Shown here in pieces: positions 8,889 through 18,473 of a stretch of DNA of 64,000 bases. The notes under the pieces were generated by a model. That model had not been told where the DNA came from and made no database searches. It worked only from the letters and a program-made list of their open reading frames with translations. The stretch is from an uncultured Lachnospiraceae bacterium. Lineage in GTDB: Bacteria > Bacillota > Clostridia > Lachnospirales > Lachnospiraceae. The translations under genes and the position numbers were made by a program. Numbering within the stretch: position 1 is the first letter of the stretch; each line of letters opens with the position of its first letter. The stretch spans positions 62,001 through 126,000 of the forward strand of contig CAMWFQ010000002.1 in assembly GCA_947173495.1 (NCBI GenBank), given 5' to 3'.

Positions 8889-10118
8889 TTACAGCCAGAA
8901 GCTTAAACTCAGCTGTTCTTCGTTTTCCGCATAAGAGACCGTGCCTTCCTGGGCGTTTAAATAACTGAAAATCTCCTGTTTCTCTATCAAATGCAGGATC
9001 ATCTCCTCATACACCAGCGGATCTGCACATTTCAAGGTCACATAACTGCTTCCCTGCTCATAGGAGGCGGCAAAAACCTCCTTCAGCTTCTCCTCATCCA
9101 CCTGCGTAAAGTACAGCCCTTCTCTGACATAATAGTTGTCCTCCATGGAATTGCACTCCGGGATATCCACAATCGGTTCTATTGTATGTGTCTTTTCCAT
9201 CTGGGCAGTCGTAACACACAGATAATCGTAGTTGATCGGCGGAATACTTCCCAGATTCTGACCGGAACTCCCTTCCGTGATCTGATAGGAGGCGTCTCCC
9301 CATGTCGTGTCTACATAATAATAATTTCCATCCAGCCTGACCAGATTCCAGGCATGTCCCTCTCCTCCTGAAACTCTTCCCATGACCAGTGCCGCTTCGA
9401 TTCCGGCCTTTTCCATAAGATATTGGGTTGCCTTTGCATATCCCTGGCACACACTTTTATGATGAATAAATACCGAGCAGATATTCTGATTATCAGCCAC
9501 AGCCGCATCATATTCGGTCCCGTTGATAATATACTCATAAATATATTTCACTTTTTCATATTCATCCATACCGCTTTCCATTCCTGAGAGGCACTCCTCC
9601 ACATAGCGGGCAATCTGTTCTTCCCGGGCCGGAAGCTCCTTCTGCTCTATATTATAAGTTCCGGAAAAGGTAATCTTCTTTACTTTTTCTCCCAGCGTGT
9701 AACGGGTAAAGGTATAGCCATCCACATAAAAGATTTCCGGGTGATCATTCAGAACGCTCTGGAATACCTTTTCAATCATATCGTTTTCCGTGCCGGAAAG
9801 CGCAGTTCTTTCCCGGAAGTCCCTTAAGATGATCAGTATTTCTGCATAAGTGATCTGCTCTTCCTCATTCAGCCTGTCATAATGAAAGCGCCCTGTCTGC
9901 TGTTTCCTTACAAAAGCAGTTTCCTCAACGGGAATTTCAGCAATACCTGCCATCTCATCCGCCTCAGAATCCTGTGCGGAAAAATGACCTGCAGCCTGCT
10001 CCGCTTCCTTTAATTGTTCCCCTCTGTCTTCCGCTTTATCCCTTCCCCCCCAGAATCCACAGCCTGAAAAAAGCAGAATACAAAAAAAAGCGGAAAATAT
10101 GTTTCGTTTTATCTTCAT
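8889..10118 (-). CDS. Lipoprotein with transglutaminase-like domain
   Basis: A 409-residue predicted surface lipoprotein. The N-terminus is a lipoprotein signal with lipobox LLFSGC, lipidated Cys at residue 20, followed by a charged linker. The C-terminal half carries a transglutaminase-like triad: Cys in [13 protein letters not shown] (about 224), His in GEGHAWNL (about 253) and Asp in YYVDTTWGD (about 268). Such domains can be proteases, transglutaminases or peptidoglycan-related enzymes, so the substrate is unknown. The ATG directly follows the prfC stop codon, so it is probably co-transcribed and coupled to prfC, an unexplained pairing. Confidence 0.85.
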   Translation of the reverse strand: MKIKRNIFSAFFCILLFSGCGFWGGRDKAEDRGEQLKEAEQAAGHFSAQDSEADEMAGIAEIPVEETAFVRKQQTGRFHYDRLNEEEQITYAEILIILRDFRERTALSGTENDMIEKVFQSVLNDHPEIFYVDGYTFTRYTLGEKVKKITFSGTYNIEQKELPAREEQIARYVEECLSGMESGMDEYEKVKYIYEYIINGTEYDAAVADNQNICSVFIHHKSVCQGYAKATQYLMEKAGIEAALVMGRVSGGEGHAWNLVRLDGNYYYVDTTWGDASYQITEGSSGQNLGSIPPINYDYLCVTTAQMEKTHTIEPIVDIPECNSMEDNYYVREGLYFTQVDEEKLKEVFAASYEQGSSYVTLKCADPLVYEEMILHLIEKQEIFSYLNAQEGTVSYAENEEQLSLSFWL

Positions 10119-11711
10119 TTAATCACGTCCAAATTCTGAGAGTACCAGTCCTTCATTTCTGTCCAGTGTCATTCCCACACTCCACGGATTGATAAACAGA
10201 AGGAGCGGATTCCCCTTTAAATCCTTTATCTTTTTCATATCGGAGGTCCCTGAGAGCCTGCTTATATCGATATCTTTATTTTCAATCCATCTGATATGCT
10301 CGTAAGGCAGATTTTCCAGCCGGATTTCTACATTGTACTCATTCTCAAGACGGTACTTCAGCACATCAAACTGCAAGACTCCCACTACTCCCACAATAAT
10401 TTCTTCCATGCCAGTGTTAAATTCCTGGAAAATCTGAATTGCGCCTTCCTGGGCAATCTGGGTGATTCCCTTTACAAACTGTTTTCTCTTCATGGTATCT
10501 ACCTGTCTTACCCTGGCAAAGTGCTCCGGCGCAAATGTGGGAATTCCTTCATAACAAAAATGCTCTTTCGGCATACACAGCGTATCCCCAATGGAAAATA
10601 TCCCCGGATCAAAAACACCGATAATATCTCCTGCATAGGCCTCTTCCAGTATCTTTCTGTCACTGGCCATAATCTGCTGCGGCTGGGAGAGACGCATCAC
10701 CTTTTCGCCCTGCACATGCCTGACCTCCATACTGGCCTCATATTTGCCGGAGCAGATCCGCATGAACGCAATCCTGTCCCTGTGCGCCTTGTTCATGTTT
10801 GCCTGAATCTTGAAAACAAACGCTGAAAACCCATGCTCTGCAGGCATGATTTCCCCAATATCAGACTTCCGAGGAAGCGGCGTGGTCGTCATTTGAAGGA
10901 AATGCTGTAAAAAGAACTCCACTCCAAAGTTCGTCAGTGCCGATCCGAAAAACACCGGCGTCAGATCCCCTGCCCGCACCTGATCCAGGTCAAATTCCGC
11001 ACTGGCCCCATCCAAAAGCTCAATTTCATCCTTCAGCGTCTCTGCCGCTTCTTCTCCCAGAGCCGCTTTCAGATCCGCCTCATTGCGAATCGGTATCTCA
11101 CTGGATTCTCCTTCCTTCGTCCCTTTCTCCGTATCGGAATAGGTGATAATACATTCTCTCTCCCGGTCATAAACGCCTTTGAAACTCTTTCCTGATCCAA
11201 TGGGCCAGTTTACCGGACAGGTGGCGATTCCCAGCTCTTTCTCAATTTCATCCAGAAGTGCAAAGGTGTCGTTGGCATCCCTGTCCATCTTATTGATAAA
11301 AGTAAAGATCGGAATCTTACGCATCACACAGACCTTAAACAGCTTACGTGTCTGAGCCTCCACTCCCTTGGACGCATCAATCACCATCACTGCGGAATCC
11401 GCCGCCATGAGCGTGCGGTAAGTATCCTCCGAAAAATCCTGATGGCCCGGCGTATCCAGGATATTGATACAGAAGCCATCATACTCAAACTGCAATACCG
11501 AGGAGGTCACGGAAATTCCTCTCTCCTTTTCAATTTCCATCCAGTCGGAAACTGCATGTCTGGCCGTGGCCTTCCCCTTGACACTCCCGGCCAGGTTAAT
11601 CGCCCCTCCATAGAGCAGAAGCTTTTCTGTCAGAGTCGTCTTGCCCGCATCTGGATGGGATATAATTGCAAAAGTCCTTCTTCTGTTTATTTCCTGATTA
11701 TAGTTGTCCAC
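10119..11711 (-). CDS. prfC: Peptide chain release factor 3
   Basis: Translational GTPase that recycles RF1/RF2 after termination. Of its 530 residues the G domain shows SHPDAGKTTLTEK (P-loop), a Thr switch region GISVTSSVLQF, DTPGHQDF and the base-specific NKMD. The start is a GTG at 11711 (residues MDNYNQEINRRRTF), with GGAGG seven bases upstream. An upstream TTG would place that ribosome binding site inside the gene, so I reject it. It is 45 nt after deoB. Confidence 0.94.
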   Translation of the reverse strand: MDNYNQEINRRRTFAIISHPDAGKTTLTEKLLLYGGAINLAGSVKGKATARHAVSDWMEIEKERGISVTSSVLQFEYDGFCINILDTPGHQDFSEDTYRTLMAADSAVMVIDASKGVEAQTRKLFKVCVMRKIPIFTFINKMDRDANDTFALLDEIEKELGIATCPVNWPIGSGKSFKGVYDRERECIITYSDTEKGTKEGESSEIPIRNEADLKAALGEEAAETLKDEIELLDGASAEFDLDQVRAGDLTPVFFGSALTNFGVEFFLQHFLQMTTTPLPRKSDIGEIMPAEHGFSAFVFKIQANMNKAHRDRIAFMRICSGKYEASMEVRHVQGEKVMRLSQPQQIMASDRKILEEAYAGDIIGVFDPGIFSIGDTLCMPKEHFCYEGIPTFAPEHFARVRQVDTMKRKQFVKGITQIAQEGAIQIFQEFNTGMEEIIVGVVGVLQFDVLKYRLENEYNVEIRLENLPYEHIRWIENKDIDISRLSGTSDMKKIKDLKGNPLLLFINPWSVGMTLDRNEGLVLSEFGRD

Positions 11712-11756
11712 GTATTTTCCTCCAAGTTCTTTCAAATGTATCCTGAAAATGCTTTT

Positions 11757-12908
11757 TTACAGCACAGACTTTCCCGCAATGTTTCCTTCCACATCCAAAA
11801 CCTTAAGCACGGTAGCGCCGATATCAGCAAAGGTCTGCCTGGTTCCCAGATTTCCGGGTTTGATACTCTTCCCATAGATCAGAAGCGGGGTATATTCTCT
11901 GGAATGATCGGTGGACACGGTATATCCGGGATCACAGCCATGATCCGCTGTTATCATCAAAAGATCTGTATCCCTCATCCTGGAACAGATCTGCGGCAGT
12001 GCGGCATCAAACTCAGACAACGCCCTGGCATAGCCCTCGATATCGTTTCTGTGCCCATAGAGCATATCATAATCCACCAGATTAATAAAGCACAGCCCCT
12101 CAAAATCCTGATCAAGGTATGCCAGCGTCCGGGCAATTCCCTCTGCATTTTTACTGGTATATACATGGGATGTGATTCCCCTGCCTGCAAAAATATCATA
12201 AATCTTTCCGACGCCAATCACCTCTTTGCCTGAGCTCTGAAGTACATCCAGCATCGTTTCTTTGGGCGGCTCCAGAGAAAAGTCATGCCTGCCGGCGGTT
12301 CTGTAATAGTTTCCCGGCTCTCCTGCAAAGGGCCTTGCAATAACCCGGCCCACACCATGTTCTCCCGTAAGAAGTCTGCGCGCCATACGGCAGTATTCAT
12401 ACAGGGTCTCAGCCGGCACAACATCCTCGTGAGCCGCTATCTGAAACACGCTGTCTGCAGAGGTATAAACGATCAGATTTCCTGTTTTTACATGCTCGTC
12501 TCCATAATCCTTGATCACCTCTGTCCCTGAATAAGGCAGATTACACAAAATACCTCTTCCCGTCATCCGGCAAAAGGCATCGGTGATCTCCGCAGGAAAA
12601 CCGTGCGGGTAGACCGGAAGAGGCTGTTTCGAGATCACTCCTGCGATCTCCCAGTGTCCTATCGTAGTATCTTTCCCTCTGGAGGCTTCCTTCATTCTTC
12701 CATAAAGAGCTTTGGGACTGTCCGTACCTTCCCGCCAGTCAATCCCGTCAATATTAAACAGCCCCATCCCTTCCATATTCGGCATGTGGAAACAGGAACC
12801 TTTTGAGGCGGAGCGCAGCGTATTGGTTCCCGCATCTCCAAAATCCGCCGCATCCTCCATGGCGCCTATTCCCACACTGTCTAAAACGATTAAAAAAACT
12901 CTTTTCAT
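11757..12908 (-). CDS. deoB: Phosphopentomutase
   Basis: Interconverts (deoxy)ribose 1-phosphate and 5-phosphate in nucleoside catabolism; a member of the alkaline phosphatase superfamily using two Mn2+. Of the 383 residues the N-terminus MKRVFLIVLDSVGIGAMEDA contains the first metal-binding aspartate. SKGSCFHMPNMEG, GHWEIAGV and the C-terminal metal ligands ADHGCDPGYTVSTDHSREY are typical. No nucleoside phosphorylase genes adjoin it. The 91-nt gap upstream to spoIIIAH is AT-rich, with only a weak possible -10 (TGGTATTCT). Confidence 0.95.
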   Translation of the reverse strand: MKRVFLIVLDSVGIGAMEDAADFGDAGTNTLRSASKGSCFHMPNMEGMGLFNIDGIDWREGTDSPKALYGRMKEASRGKDTTIGHWEIAGVISKQPLPVYPHGFPAEITDAFCRMTGRGILCNLPYSGTEVIKDYGDEHVKTGNLIVYTSADSVFQIAAHEDVVPAETLYEYCRMARRLLTGEHGVGRVIARPFAGEPGNYYRTAGRHDFSLEPPKETMLDVLQSSGKEVIGVGKIYDIFAGRGITSHVYTSKNAEGIARTLAYLDQDFEGLCFINLVDYDMLYGHRNDIEGYARALSEFDAALPQICSRMRDTDLLMITADHGCDPGYTVSTDHSREYTPLLIYGKSIKPGNLGTRQTFADIGATVLKVLDVEGNIAGKSVL

Positions 12909-12999
12909 CCGGGTATCCCTCTCTTTACCAAAATCCTCTGTATCTTTTTCATTTTATTTCCTGTATTAGAATACCACATTTTTCAAAATATAGCATCAT

Positions 13000-13728
13000 T
13001 TAGTTTAGCGTACTGATCACTATGGCATCTGCCGATACGCCTGTCTTACGGACAATGATATCCTCTATCTGAGCGCGCTGCGCCTCTGTCAGTTCATCGG
13101 TATTCACCACCACATCCACCGTATCTTCTGTAATACTTACCACCACATCATTAAAACCTTTGCTCTCCAGGAGGATTTCTGACGCGGTTTCCTTCTCCGC
13201 CACATCCGTGATTGCAATCATATTATCCACTGCTTCCTGCTTCTGTTCCTCACTGATATTTACATTATTGATGATCTCAAGTAACGTCTCCTTATTCCTT
13301 GCTCTGGTCTGTTCCTTCAAAAGTCTTGCCCCTGAAAGAGCGTTAAGACTGGAGGCTGAAGTAAATACCGCCTCCCCCGGTGTATCCCCGTCAGAAAGCT
13401 GATTTTCAGTATTCTGCGCTATATCTCCCATGGTATTTTCAGCGATCAGCTCTTCCATTCCCTCGTCCAGATAATTTTCCTCCTCCAGTACTACATCGGA
13501 ATCCAGGCTCTCGATATCTGTATAGGCGGTCTGATCCATATCTTCATCGGATATCTCAAACAGTGCTGCCACATCGGAATCCGTCTGTGTTTCTTCTGAT
13601 ATTACAGTCCCCGATCCCGCTGTCATAATCTCCTCTTCCGTAATCCGGCTGCCGGCAAAATTCAGGTATCCTGCAACTGCGATCATGATTGCCAGCGCCG
13701 TGATCATGATCTGATTTCTTTTCACCAT
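13000..13728 (-). CDS. spoIIIAH: Stage III sporulation protein AH
   Basis: Mother-cell protein whose extracellular domain binds forespore SpoIIQ across the septum and forms part of the feeding-tube ring. The 242-residue protein has one N-terminal membrane segment (IMITALAIMIAVAGYLNFAG), a long acidic linker (about residues 40-120), and a YscJ/FliF-like C-terminal ring-building domain ending ISTLN. ATG at 13728 preferred (GGAG nine bases upstream); a TTG three codons earlier is an alternative. Last gene of the spoIIIA operon. Confidence 0.92.
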   Translation of the reverse strand: MVKRNQIMITALAIMIAVAGYLNFAGSRITEEEIMTAGSGTVISEETQTDSDVAALFEISDEDMDQTAYTDIESLDSDVVLEEENYLDEGMEELIAENTMGDIAQNTENQLSDGDTPGEAVFTSASSLNALSGARLLKEQTRARNKETLLEIINNVNISEEQKQEAVDNMIAITDVAEKETASEILLESKGFNDVVVSITEDTVDVVVNTDELTEAQRAQIEDIIVRKTGVSADAIVISTLN

Positions 13729-13752
13729 ATTTTTCAACTCCGCTTCTCCTTC

Positions 13753-14412
13753 TTATTGTGATATCATTTTAACTATTTTTATTTTATGTGCCTCTATACC
13801 AAATAATGCCTGAATTGCTTCTGTTATGCTCTGAACAATCTGTGGATTTCCTCCTCCTTCTGCGGATACGGCAACCCCCTCCACCTTCGGTGACAAAACC
13901 TGCTTCACATAAGGCAGAGAAGCACTTTTCTGATCATTCCGATAGACTGTTTCGTCACTTTCGCTGATATCCGTCGTATTTCTGCTGCCTCCGGCTGCAT
14001 CCACCTGGGTACTTCCGCTTCTGATTCTGCTCTGGTCCTTTTCCACTACAGCCTCACCGGAATCTCGCAGAGTTACCATCACCCTGACTCTTCCCACTCC
14101 CTCCATGGTACCCAGCAGTTCTTCCAGAGACTGTTCCAGCATTGCTGCATAAGAGCGCATCTCCTCCCCATCTCCTGCTTTGTCTGATCCGGTATTCTCC
14201 CCTTCCATATCCGGTTGCAGATTCAGTATATCAGTTTCATTGTCCCATAATTCGGACTGATCATCTTTTTTTCCGTCCTTTTTATCCACAGGCCACAGAA
14301 TGACCAGGATCAGTATTCCCGCAAGGATCAGAATCAGAAAATTGTCCCTGGTCATTTTTCCTTCCATCTTTTCCGATATCTTCTTTTTCCAGTTCCAACT
14401 TCTCTCCTGCAT
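13753..14412 (-). CDS. spoIIIAG: Stage III sporulation protein AG
   Basis: Forms a ring in the intermembrane space in the engulfed forespore channel. A basic N-terminus and a membrane helix (NFLILILAGILILVILWP) are followed by an acidic linker and a ring-building domain containing EGVGRVRVMVTLRDSGE and ISEAI-like terminal residues. I chose the ATG at 14412 (MQERSWNWKK) because repeated GGAGGAGGAG precedes it; an ATG at 14460 is in frame but its GGAG is only two bases away. Confidence 0.9.
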   Translation of the reverse strand: MQERSWNWKKKISEKMEGKMTRDNFLILILAGILILVILWPVDKKDGKKDDQSELWDNETDILNLQPDMEGENTGSDKAGDGEEMRSYAAMLEQSLEELLGTMEGVGRVRVMVTLRDSGEAVVEKDQSRIRSGSTQVDAAGGSRNTTDISESDETVYRNDQKSASLPYVKQVLSPKVEGVAVSAEGGGNPQIVQSITEAIQALFGIEAHKIKIVKMISQ

Positions 14413-14465
14413 CTGCTCCTCCTCCTGCTTTTCCTTTCTATTTCCGACAGCTGTCAGCATATCTC

Positions 14466-15011
14466 CTATTGGAAAATAATCGTCAGTTTTTCCGCTTCCA
14501 CCCCGATACAGCTTCCATACCTGTTTTTCAGTTCTCTGATCTCCTTCTCTTCCTTCTGCAGTTCCTGTTCCGCATCCTCTCCAATTCTTACCGGCTCTAC
14601 CCGGATTGTCTCCTGCTGCATCCGGCCCGTATTCTGCCGCAGCGTGATCACAATACCGTTTCCTTCCTTTTCTATTGACACATCCGTCACTTCATAGCTG
14701 TCGTCACATTTTTCCAGCCGGCTCCTCAATTCCTCTTCAATTTCCTGATAAATTTCTCCGGTATAATCCTCCACTTCAAACGCCTTCTCTTCCCGGGAAA
14801 TCTCTCCTTTCAGAACTGCCATCCGTTCCAGAATTTCCCGGCTTTTTTCCTCATCCATAAACAGCCCGAATACCGGTTCCATCATTCTCAGAATGATAAT
14901 GATCCCCACCAGAACCCTTACATATTTCATATAAGAGGTTCCCGGTACGAAAAAGAGGATGGTCTGGGCGATTATCATAAAAATACAGATTTCCTTAATC
15001 TCTGTCAGCAT
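14466..15011 (-). CDS. spoIIIAF: Stage III sporulation protein AF
   Basis: Component of the SpoIIIA-SpoIIQ channel complex. The 181-residue protein has two N-terminal membrane helices (about residues 5-55, IFMIIAQTILFFVPG and VLVGIIIILRMM), then a soluble ring-building-like domain. The start ATG at 15011 has GAGGAG upstream. Lies 12 nt after spoIIIAE. Confidence 0.91.
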   Translation of the reverse strand: MLTEIKEICIFMIIAQTILFFVPGTSYMKYVRVLVGIIIILRMMEPVFGLFMDEEKSREILERMAVLKGEISREEKAFEVEDYTGEIYQEIEEELRSRLEKCDDSYEVTDVSIEKEGNGIVITLRQNTGRMQQETIRVEPVRIGEDAEQELQKEEKEIRELKNRYGSCIGVEAEKLTIIFQ

Positions 15012-15023
15012 TTTTTCTCCTCT

Positions 15024-16208
15024 TTACGTGGAAGCTGTATAAGATATCACCGCTATCACAATCACGAACAAAATCACTGCCGTAAATACACAGCGAAGAA
15101 GCAGCAGACATCCCTGCCCCACCCGGTCGGCGCAGGCCGATATCCTTTTATCACTGACAATCCCGGTAACAGCCGCCCCCAGCTTTACGGTTCCTGTGAT
15201 GATCAGGATCTTGAGAAGGGGCAGCGCTAGGGCTCCGAAAATCAGCACAAGAAGCAGTACCCCCATACTGTTTTTGATCAATACTGCCGACCCCAGCATC
15301 AGTTCCGTCATTCCCTCCACCACCGACCCGATCCCCGGAATAGAGGACAATGCCTTGCGCATGGCGGAGAGCTTCAGCCGGGAAGCAGCCGGAACCACCA
15401 GAGCCTGTACCAGGCTTAATCCTGTAACTGCTCCCATGGACACTTTAAGCGCCAGCACAATCGCCTTTTCTATAAAATCAAGCAGAAGGCTCAGCTTCTC
15501 TTCCTCCCACAGGCCATTTAATAAAGCCAGCATCACAAAGCTGCAGATCAGAGGGAGCAGCAACGAATTTAAAAAGCTTTCCACCAGATAGGCCAGCACC
15601 AGCATCAGCTGATAATAATACATTGCTGCTGCCGCTCCCTGGGCCGCCCCTACTGCCGTAAAATAAGTCGGGATAAACAGCTTAATGAACATGACAATAT
15701 TGCCAACAGCGGAAGAGGCAATTTCTGATACAAACAGAAATACCTTTGTAAGAATCCCCATTAAAAACAGATACAGAAAATAAAATCCGGCTTTGGCAAT
15801 CTGCCCTCCTGCGAACAGGTCGGAAAATTCCGAAAAAAGCGCTGAAACAATCCCCAGAACCAGAATCAAAACCAGAATCTGCTTCAGCGATGCAATCTCT
15901 CCTGCAATCCCTTCCCGTACCTGACTGACCAAAAGCCGGAAGGCTTCCCCTGCCTCCCCTCTCAAAATCATGGAAAGAAGTTCTCCGCCATCCAGATGAA
16001 TACCCGGAAAGAGCTGTCCGATCCCCTCATTGATCTCCCCCAGATCGCAGGAAGCAAGCCACTGATCTATATATTCAAAATCTGGTTCCTCTTTTTCAGA
16101 AGTCTGTATTTTCTCCGTCTGCTCAGCGGCATACACCTCCCGGGCTGACAGTATGCTGAAAAAAAATATCCCGGCTGCCAAAAAGAATCCGGCTGTTTTT
16201 CCTTTCAT
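15024..16208 (-). CDS. spoIIIAE: Stage III sporulation protein AE
   Basis: Polytopic membrane protein of the feeding-tube complex. The 394 residues begin with a signal-like hydrophobic segment ending in SAREVYAAE, then a soluble region, then about seven to eight hydrophobic helices from residue 120 onward. ATG at 16208 (MKGKTAGFF) is preferred with GGAG six bases upstream; an ATG at 16223 is also possible. Follows spoIIIAD. Confidence 0.92.
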   Translation of the reverse strand: MKGKTAGFFLAAGIFFFSILSAREVYAAEQTEKIQTSEKEEPDFEYIDQWLASCDLGEINEGIGQLFPGIHLDGGELLSMILRGEAGEAFRLLVSQVREGIAGEIASLKQILVLILVLGIVSALFSEFSDLFAGGQIAKAGFYFLYLFLMGILTKVFLFVSEIASSAVGNIVMFIKLFIPTYFTAVGAAQGAAAAMYYYQLMLVLAYLVESFLNSLLLPLICSFVMLALLNGLWEEEKLSLLLDFIEKAIVLALKVSMGAVTGLSLVQALVVPAASRLKLSAMRKALSSIPGIGSVVEGMTELMLGSAVLIKNSMGVLLLVLIFGALALPLLKILIITGTVKLGAAVTGIVSDKRISACADRVGQGCLLLLRCVFTAVILFVIVIAVISYTAST

Positions 16209-16227
16209 CCCTCTCTCCGTCATACCG

Positions 16228-16614
16228 CTATACAGATATAGCGGAAATATTTTCAATCACTGCCACAAGAACCGGGATCCCCATAAGCAATACCGACAGC
16301 TTTCCGAAGATTTCGATCTGTCCCGCCACCGCTCCATATCCCGCATCTTTGCAGATAGACGCACAGAACTCGCACACATAAGTAATTCCCACCGCTCTGA
16401 GCAAAAAGCCAAGATAATCCCCGCTGCCCTTTAAATATCCCTGCAGCTCTCTTACCCTTTCAAAAAGAATTTTCAGACCGCTTACAGAAAAGGTAAAAAT
16501 CACCAGACAAATTCCCGCTCCCAGATATAATCCATATTCCGGCCGGTTTGACCTGAACTGCAGCGCAAGCATCACACCCGCTACGCCAAGAATTCCGATT
16601 TTAATAATTTCCAT
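16228..16614 (-). CDS. spoIIIAD: Stage III sporulation protein AD
   Basis: Small membrane protein of 128 residues with about four hydrophobic helices, beginning MEIIKIGILGVAGVM. It is related to SpoIIIAC, and both are needed for forespore gene expression after engulfment. The ATG at 16614 has GGGAG upstream; the in-frame TTG five codons before it would sit on that site. Gap to spoIIIAC is 79 nt. Confidence 0.92.
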   Translation of the reverse strand: MEIIKIGILGVAGVMLALQFRSNRPEYGLYLGAGICLVIFTFSVSGLKILFERVRELQGYLKGSGDYLGFLLRAVGITYVCEFCASICKDAGYGAVAGQIEIFGKLSVLLMGIPVLVAVIENISAISV

Positions 16615-16693
16615 ACCATACTCTCCCAATTCCAGCTTTTATTTCAGGCTTATCATTGCTGCAGATATCTCCATTTCCGCACATTTTACCGGA

Positions 16694-16888
16694 TTACAGG
16701 CTGAACAAATCCTGTATCATAACGAACAGGTCATAAATATAAGGTAAAATCCATGTAAGAACAAGGATCAGGCCGGCCAGACTGATCAAAAAGGCATGTT
16801 CCTCCCGCCCGCTGTGCTTCAGGATCTGCCCCAGAATCGTAATCAGAATCCCTACTGCCGCAATTTTAAAAATCAGATTTATTTCCAT
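16694..16888 (-). CDS. spoIIIAC: Stage III sporulation protein AC
   Basis: A 64-residue protein with two membrane helices, starting MEINLIFKIAAVGILIT and containing ILKHSGREEHAFLISL. The length matches the family (about 65). The ATG at 16888 has a GGGGGTG ribosome binding site; the frame extends upstream but without one. Easily missed because of its size. Confidence 0.92.
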   Translation of the reverse strand: MEINLIFKIAAVGILITILGQILKHSGREEHAFLISLAGLILVLTWILPYIYDLFVMIQDLFSL

Positions 16889-16919
16889 AGATTTCACCCC
16901 CTGCCCGCACCTGCTTTTC

Positions 16920-17432
16920 TTACAGCAGCAAAAGAACCAGTAAACAGCCGCCTGCAGCGCCAAGGCTCATAATCAGTTTATTTTTGTTTCTTTTTTCTTT
17001 TTCCAGTTCCTCAATCTGCAGCCGGATCTGTCTCAGTAACTCATCCAGCGCAAGAGCCTGCGCGTTTTCTTCCATATATCCCAGACAGGAGGGAAAATCA
17101 TAGATCAGTTTTTTCTCCTCCCTTTTTAGTGGCAAAGGTTCTACCGCCTTTTCCATTTCTTCCTGCCAGATGCCGGGGAAGTTCTCTCCCCCCTCGTAAA
17201 TTCTGATATAAATCGCTTTAAATGCAGTACAAAAGGGACCTCCTTTCTTTTCCGCCATTTTCCCTAATGCTTCGGGTACTGCTGCTTTCTGATACGAAAT
17301 ATAATACTTCAGGTTTTCAAAAATCTCTCTCAACTGCAGTAAAAGGGCCAGCCTTCTGTTCAGGTCCATACAGATGCTTCCCGCAAATCCCAGGCATCCG
17401 GTTATCACCAGTAAGCAGCCGATCAACCGCAT
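16920..17432 (-). CDS. spoIIIAB: Stage III sporulation protein AB
   Basis: A 170-residue membrane protein with hydrophobic helices at both ends (MRLIGCLLVITGCLGFAGS at the N-terminus; LIMSLGAAGGCLLVLLLL at the C-terminus) and a helical cytoplasmic middle related to T2SS/T4P GspF-type proteins. The start overlaps the end of spoIIIAA by 10 nt, indicating coupling of the ATPase with its membrane partner. Confidence 0.92.
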   Translation of the reverse strand: MRLIGCLLVITGCLGFAGSICMDLNRRLALLLQLREIFENLKYYISYQKAAVPEALGKMAEKKGGPFCTAFKAIYIRIYEGGENFPGIWQEEMEKAVEPLPLKREEKKLIYDFPSCLGYMEENAQALALDELLRQIRLQIEELEKEKRNKNKLIMSLGAAGGCLLVLLLL

Positions 17433-18394
17433 AACCGGTTCCCCTGTCTGTCCAGTATTTCTCTGACCCGGTAGTTTTCCCTTTTCTTTTCCAGAAAAAG
17501 GTACCGTTCAAACAGCTTTCCCAAATTCTCCGCATCCCCTTCTCTCATATATTTCTCCTCCTTTATGCGCCCGGTAACATCTTCCATGGAATTTCCATGC
17601 ATGGTCGCCACCACACTTCCTCCGCACTGCATCACCTGACAAATCGCCTTTATATCCTCCCGGTTTCCAATCTCATCCACTGCCACTACTGCGGGAGACA
17701 TAGAGCGCACCAAAAGCATCATTCCCTGCGCTTTGGGACAGCCATCCAGCACGTCCGTCCGGCGTCCAAGATCATTCTGGGGAATTCCCATAAAGCCTCC
17801 GGCAATTTCTGATCTCTCATCCACCACTCCCACTTCTCTTCCCCTTCCCCACCTGTTCCCATTCGAAATTTGTCTTATGATATCCCGGAGCAGCGTCGTC
17901 TTTCCGCAACCCGGAGGAGATACCAGAAGTGTGTTTAAAAACCGGCCTTCTTCATACAAATAAGACATGATCTCTTCAGCCGCCCCGATTACCTGGTGAG
18001 AGATTCTGATGTTAAGGAAACGGATATGTACTATATTCCTCACTTCTCCTCTGTCATTCAATACCACCTGTCCGGCCATTCCGATTCTGTGCCCGCCCTG
18101 CACGGTCAGAAACCCCTGTCGGATCTCATTCTCAAATGCATACGGGGAATAACGACATATATTTTTGACAATCTCATCCAGCTCCCCTTCCGTAAGGTGC
18201 CAGGCTCCCGCACTGCTTACCGTCACAGTCCCGTCCACACACAGAAAACGTTCCTCTCCGGATGTATGAATTCTCACCGGTTGTCCCACACCAAGACGGA
18301 TTTCCTGCAGTTTGTCCTCTTCTGAAAGGACCTGCTCCCATTTCTTTTTCATATGATCCGGAAAAATCCGGAGAATCTCTTCTCTCTTTGCCAT
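17423..18394 (-). CDS. spoIIIAA: Stage III sporulation protein AA, ATPase
   Basis: Secretion-type ATPase energising the SpoIIIA channel. The 323-residue protein shows Walker A PPGCGKTTLLRD near residue 163, Walker B-like VVAVDEIGN and VVATMHGNS. I start at the ATG at 18394 with GGGG eight bases upstream; a GTG at 18403 is in frame but would bury that site. First gene of the complete spoIIIAA-AH operon, so the organism is very probably spore-forming. Confidence 0.94.
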   Translation of the reverse strand: MAKREEILRIFPDHMKKKWEQVLSEEDKLQEIRLGVGQPVRIHTSGEERFLCVDGTVTVSSAGAWHLTEGELDEIVKNICRYSPYAFENEIRQGFLTVQGGHRIGMAGQVVLNDRGEVRNIVHIRFLNIRISHQVIGAAEEIMSYLYEEGRFLNTLLVSPPGCGKTTLLRDIIRQISNGNRWGRGREVGVVDERSEIAGGFMGIPQNDLGRRTDVLDGCPKAQGMMLLVRSMSPAVVAVDEIGNREDIKAICQVMQCGGSVVATMHGNSMEDVTGRIKEEKYMREGDAENLGKLFERYLFLEKKRENYRVREILDRQGNRLCG

Positions 18395-18413
18395 CAGCTT
18401 CACCCCTTATCCC

Positions 18414-18442
18414 AATATATGATACTTTGTCCAAGTTATTAC
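18414..18442 (-). promoter_or_regulatory. Candidate sigma-E promoter of the spoIIIA operon
   Basis: On the minus strand GTAATAA (18442-18436) is followed after 14 bases by CATATATT (18421-18414). The latter matches the -10 consensus CATAYAHT of sporulation sigma-E; the -35 match is partial. In Bacillus this operon is sigma-E dependent. The predicted transcript would start only about 12-15 nt before the ATG, which is tight for the ribosome binding site. Confidence 0.4.
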
Positions 18443-18473
18443 ACAAATCGAACATGGAAAATTTTCCTGTGCA

